5,805 bases of DNA. Source: Chlorobium sp. GTDB lineage: Bacteria; Bacteroidota; Chlorobiia; Chlorobiales; Chlorobiaceae. The stretch spans positions 1 to 5,805 of the forward strand of contig JANQFD010000069.1 of assembly GCA_028278005.1 (NCBI GenBank). The letters run 5' to 3'. Below, piece by piece: positions 5,676 through 5,805 of this stretch (positions are counted from its first letter, which is position 1; the number at the start of each line of letters is the position of its first letter). Under the pieces are notes generated by a model, which saw only the letters and a program-made list of their open reading frames with translations, was not told the origin of the DNA and made no database searches. The position numbers were made by a program, and so were the translations under genes.

Positions 5676-5805
5676 GTTTTCATGTTTTCGCCCGGATCTG
5701 CCCTGCAGGAACATACCGATAAGGGCGGAAACAGCTGATATTGCAAAAAAGATCAGCGAAAGCGCTACACCTGCGTTAGGATCGAGTTCGAGATATTGCA
5801 GTGAG
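5655..5805 (-). CDS. C-terminal end of a membrane protein, possibly an ABC transporter permease (partial)
   Basis: Only the last 49 codons lie in the window; the start is beyond the right edge. The fragment reads SLQYLELDPNAG, then one strongly hydrophobic helix (VALSLIFFAISAVSALIGMFL), then a basic tail QGRSGRKHE, which places the end of the protein on the cytoplasmic side by the positive-inside rule. The ALSLI-x5-S pattern in a last helix recalls C-termini of binding-protein-dependent ABC permeases such as the molybdate type, but this is a resemblance in a short segment, not an identification. The final residues AVTSNN and the TGA come from the dispersed heptad repeat, as in the ymdB-like gene. 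The frame is supported by its membrane-helix composition and by the exact parallel at its end. It converges on recJ with a 55-bp gap. Confidence 0.7.
   Translation of the reverse strand, partial: SLQYLELDPNAGVALSLIFFAISAVSALIGMFLQGRSGRKHENAVTSNN

Overview
The window reads as ordinary bacterial chromosome of moderate GC content. It carries four gene blocks and two gene fragments cut by the window edges. The combination of a class I fructose-1,6-bisphosphatase, a YmdB-type phosphodiesterase, RecJ, weak Shine-Dalgarno signals and intergenic DNA built from 7-bp tandem units suggests a green sulfur bacterium (Chlorobiota, Chlorobium/Prosthecochloris type). That placement is inferred from protein and intergenic character. 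No rRNA or other taxonomic marker is present.

Layout. At the left edge, two minus-strand genes form a coupled pair: a pirin-family cupin (542-1465), then a YkuD_2-type murein L,D-transpeptidase (1-545, 3' end off the window), overlapping by 4 bp (ATGA). A 167-bp spacer separates them from the divergent plus-strand ymdB-like gene (1633-2475). That gene converges on fbp (2620-3621, minus). The gap between them is almost entirely heptameric repeats plus a small bidirectional terminator-like hairpin. fbp and recJ (3893-5599, plus) diverge from a 271-bp spacer with a candidate promoter for each. recJ converges on the 3' end of a membrane protein, possibly an ABC transporter permease, that enters from the right edge (5655-5805, minus).

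The genes do not make one pathway: oxidative or regulatory cupin, cell-wall cross-linking, RNA/cyclic nucleotide phosphodiesterase, gluconeogenesis, DNA repair and a membrane protein. No mobile element, CRISPR array, tRNA or rRNA was seen.

The most unusual signal is a 24-bp repeat present twice, at 2455-2478 (plus) and 5652-5675 (minus), identical at 22 of 24 positions. In both places it overlaps the 3' end of a gene in the same reading frame, so two unrelated proteins end in AVTS(D/N)(K/N) and take their stop codon from the repeat. Because the unit is 7 bp and contains TGA, three units put a stop in every reading frame. One of the two differences between the copies turns TGA into TAA and so keeps a stop. 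This resembles a dispersed element that acts as a universal translation stop at gene ends, although two copies cannot prove it.
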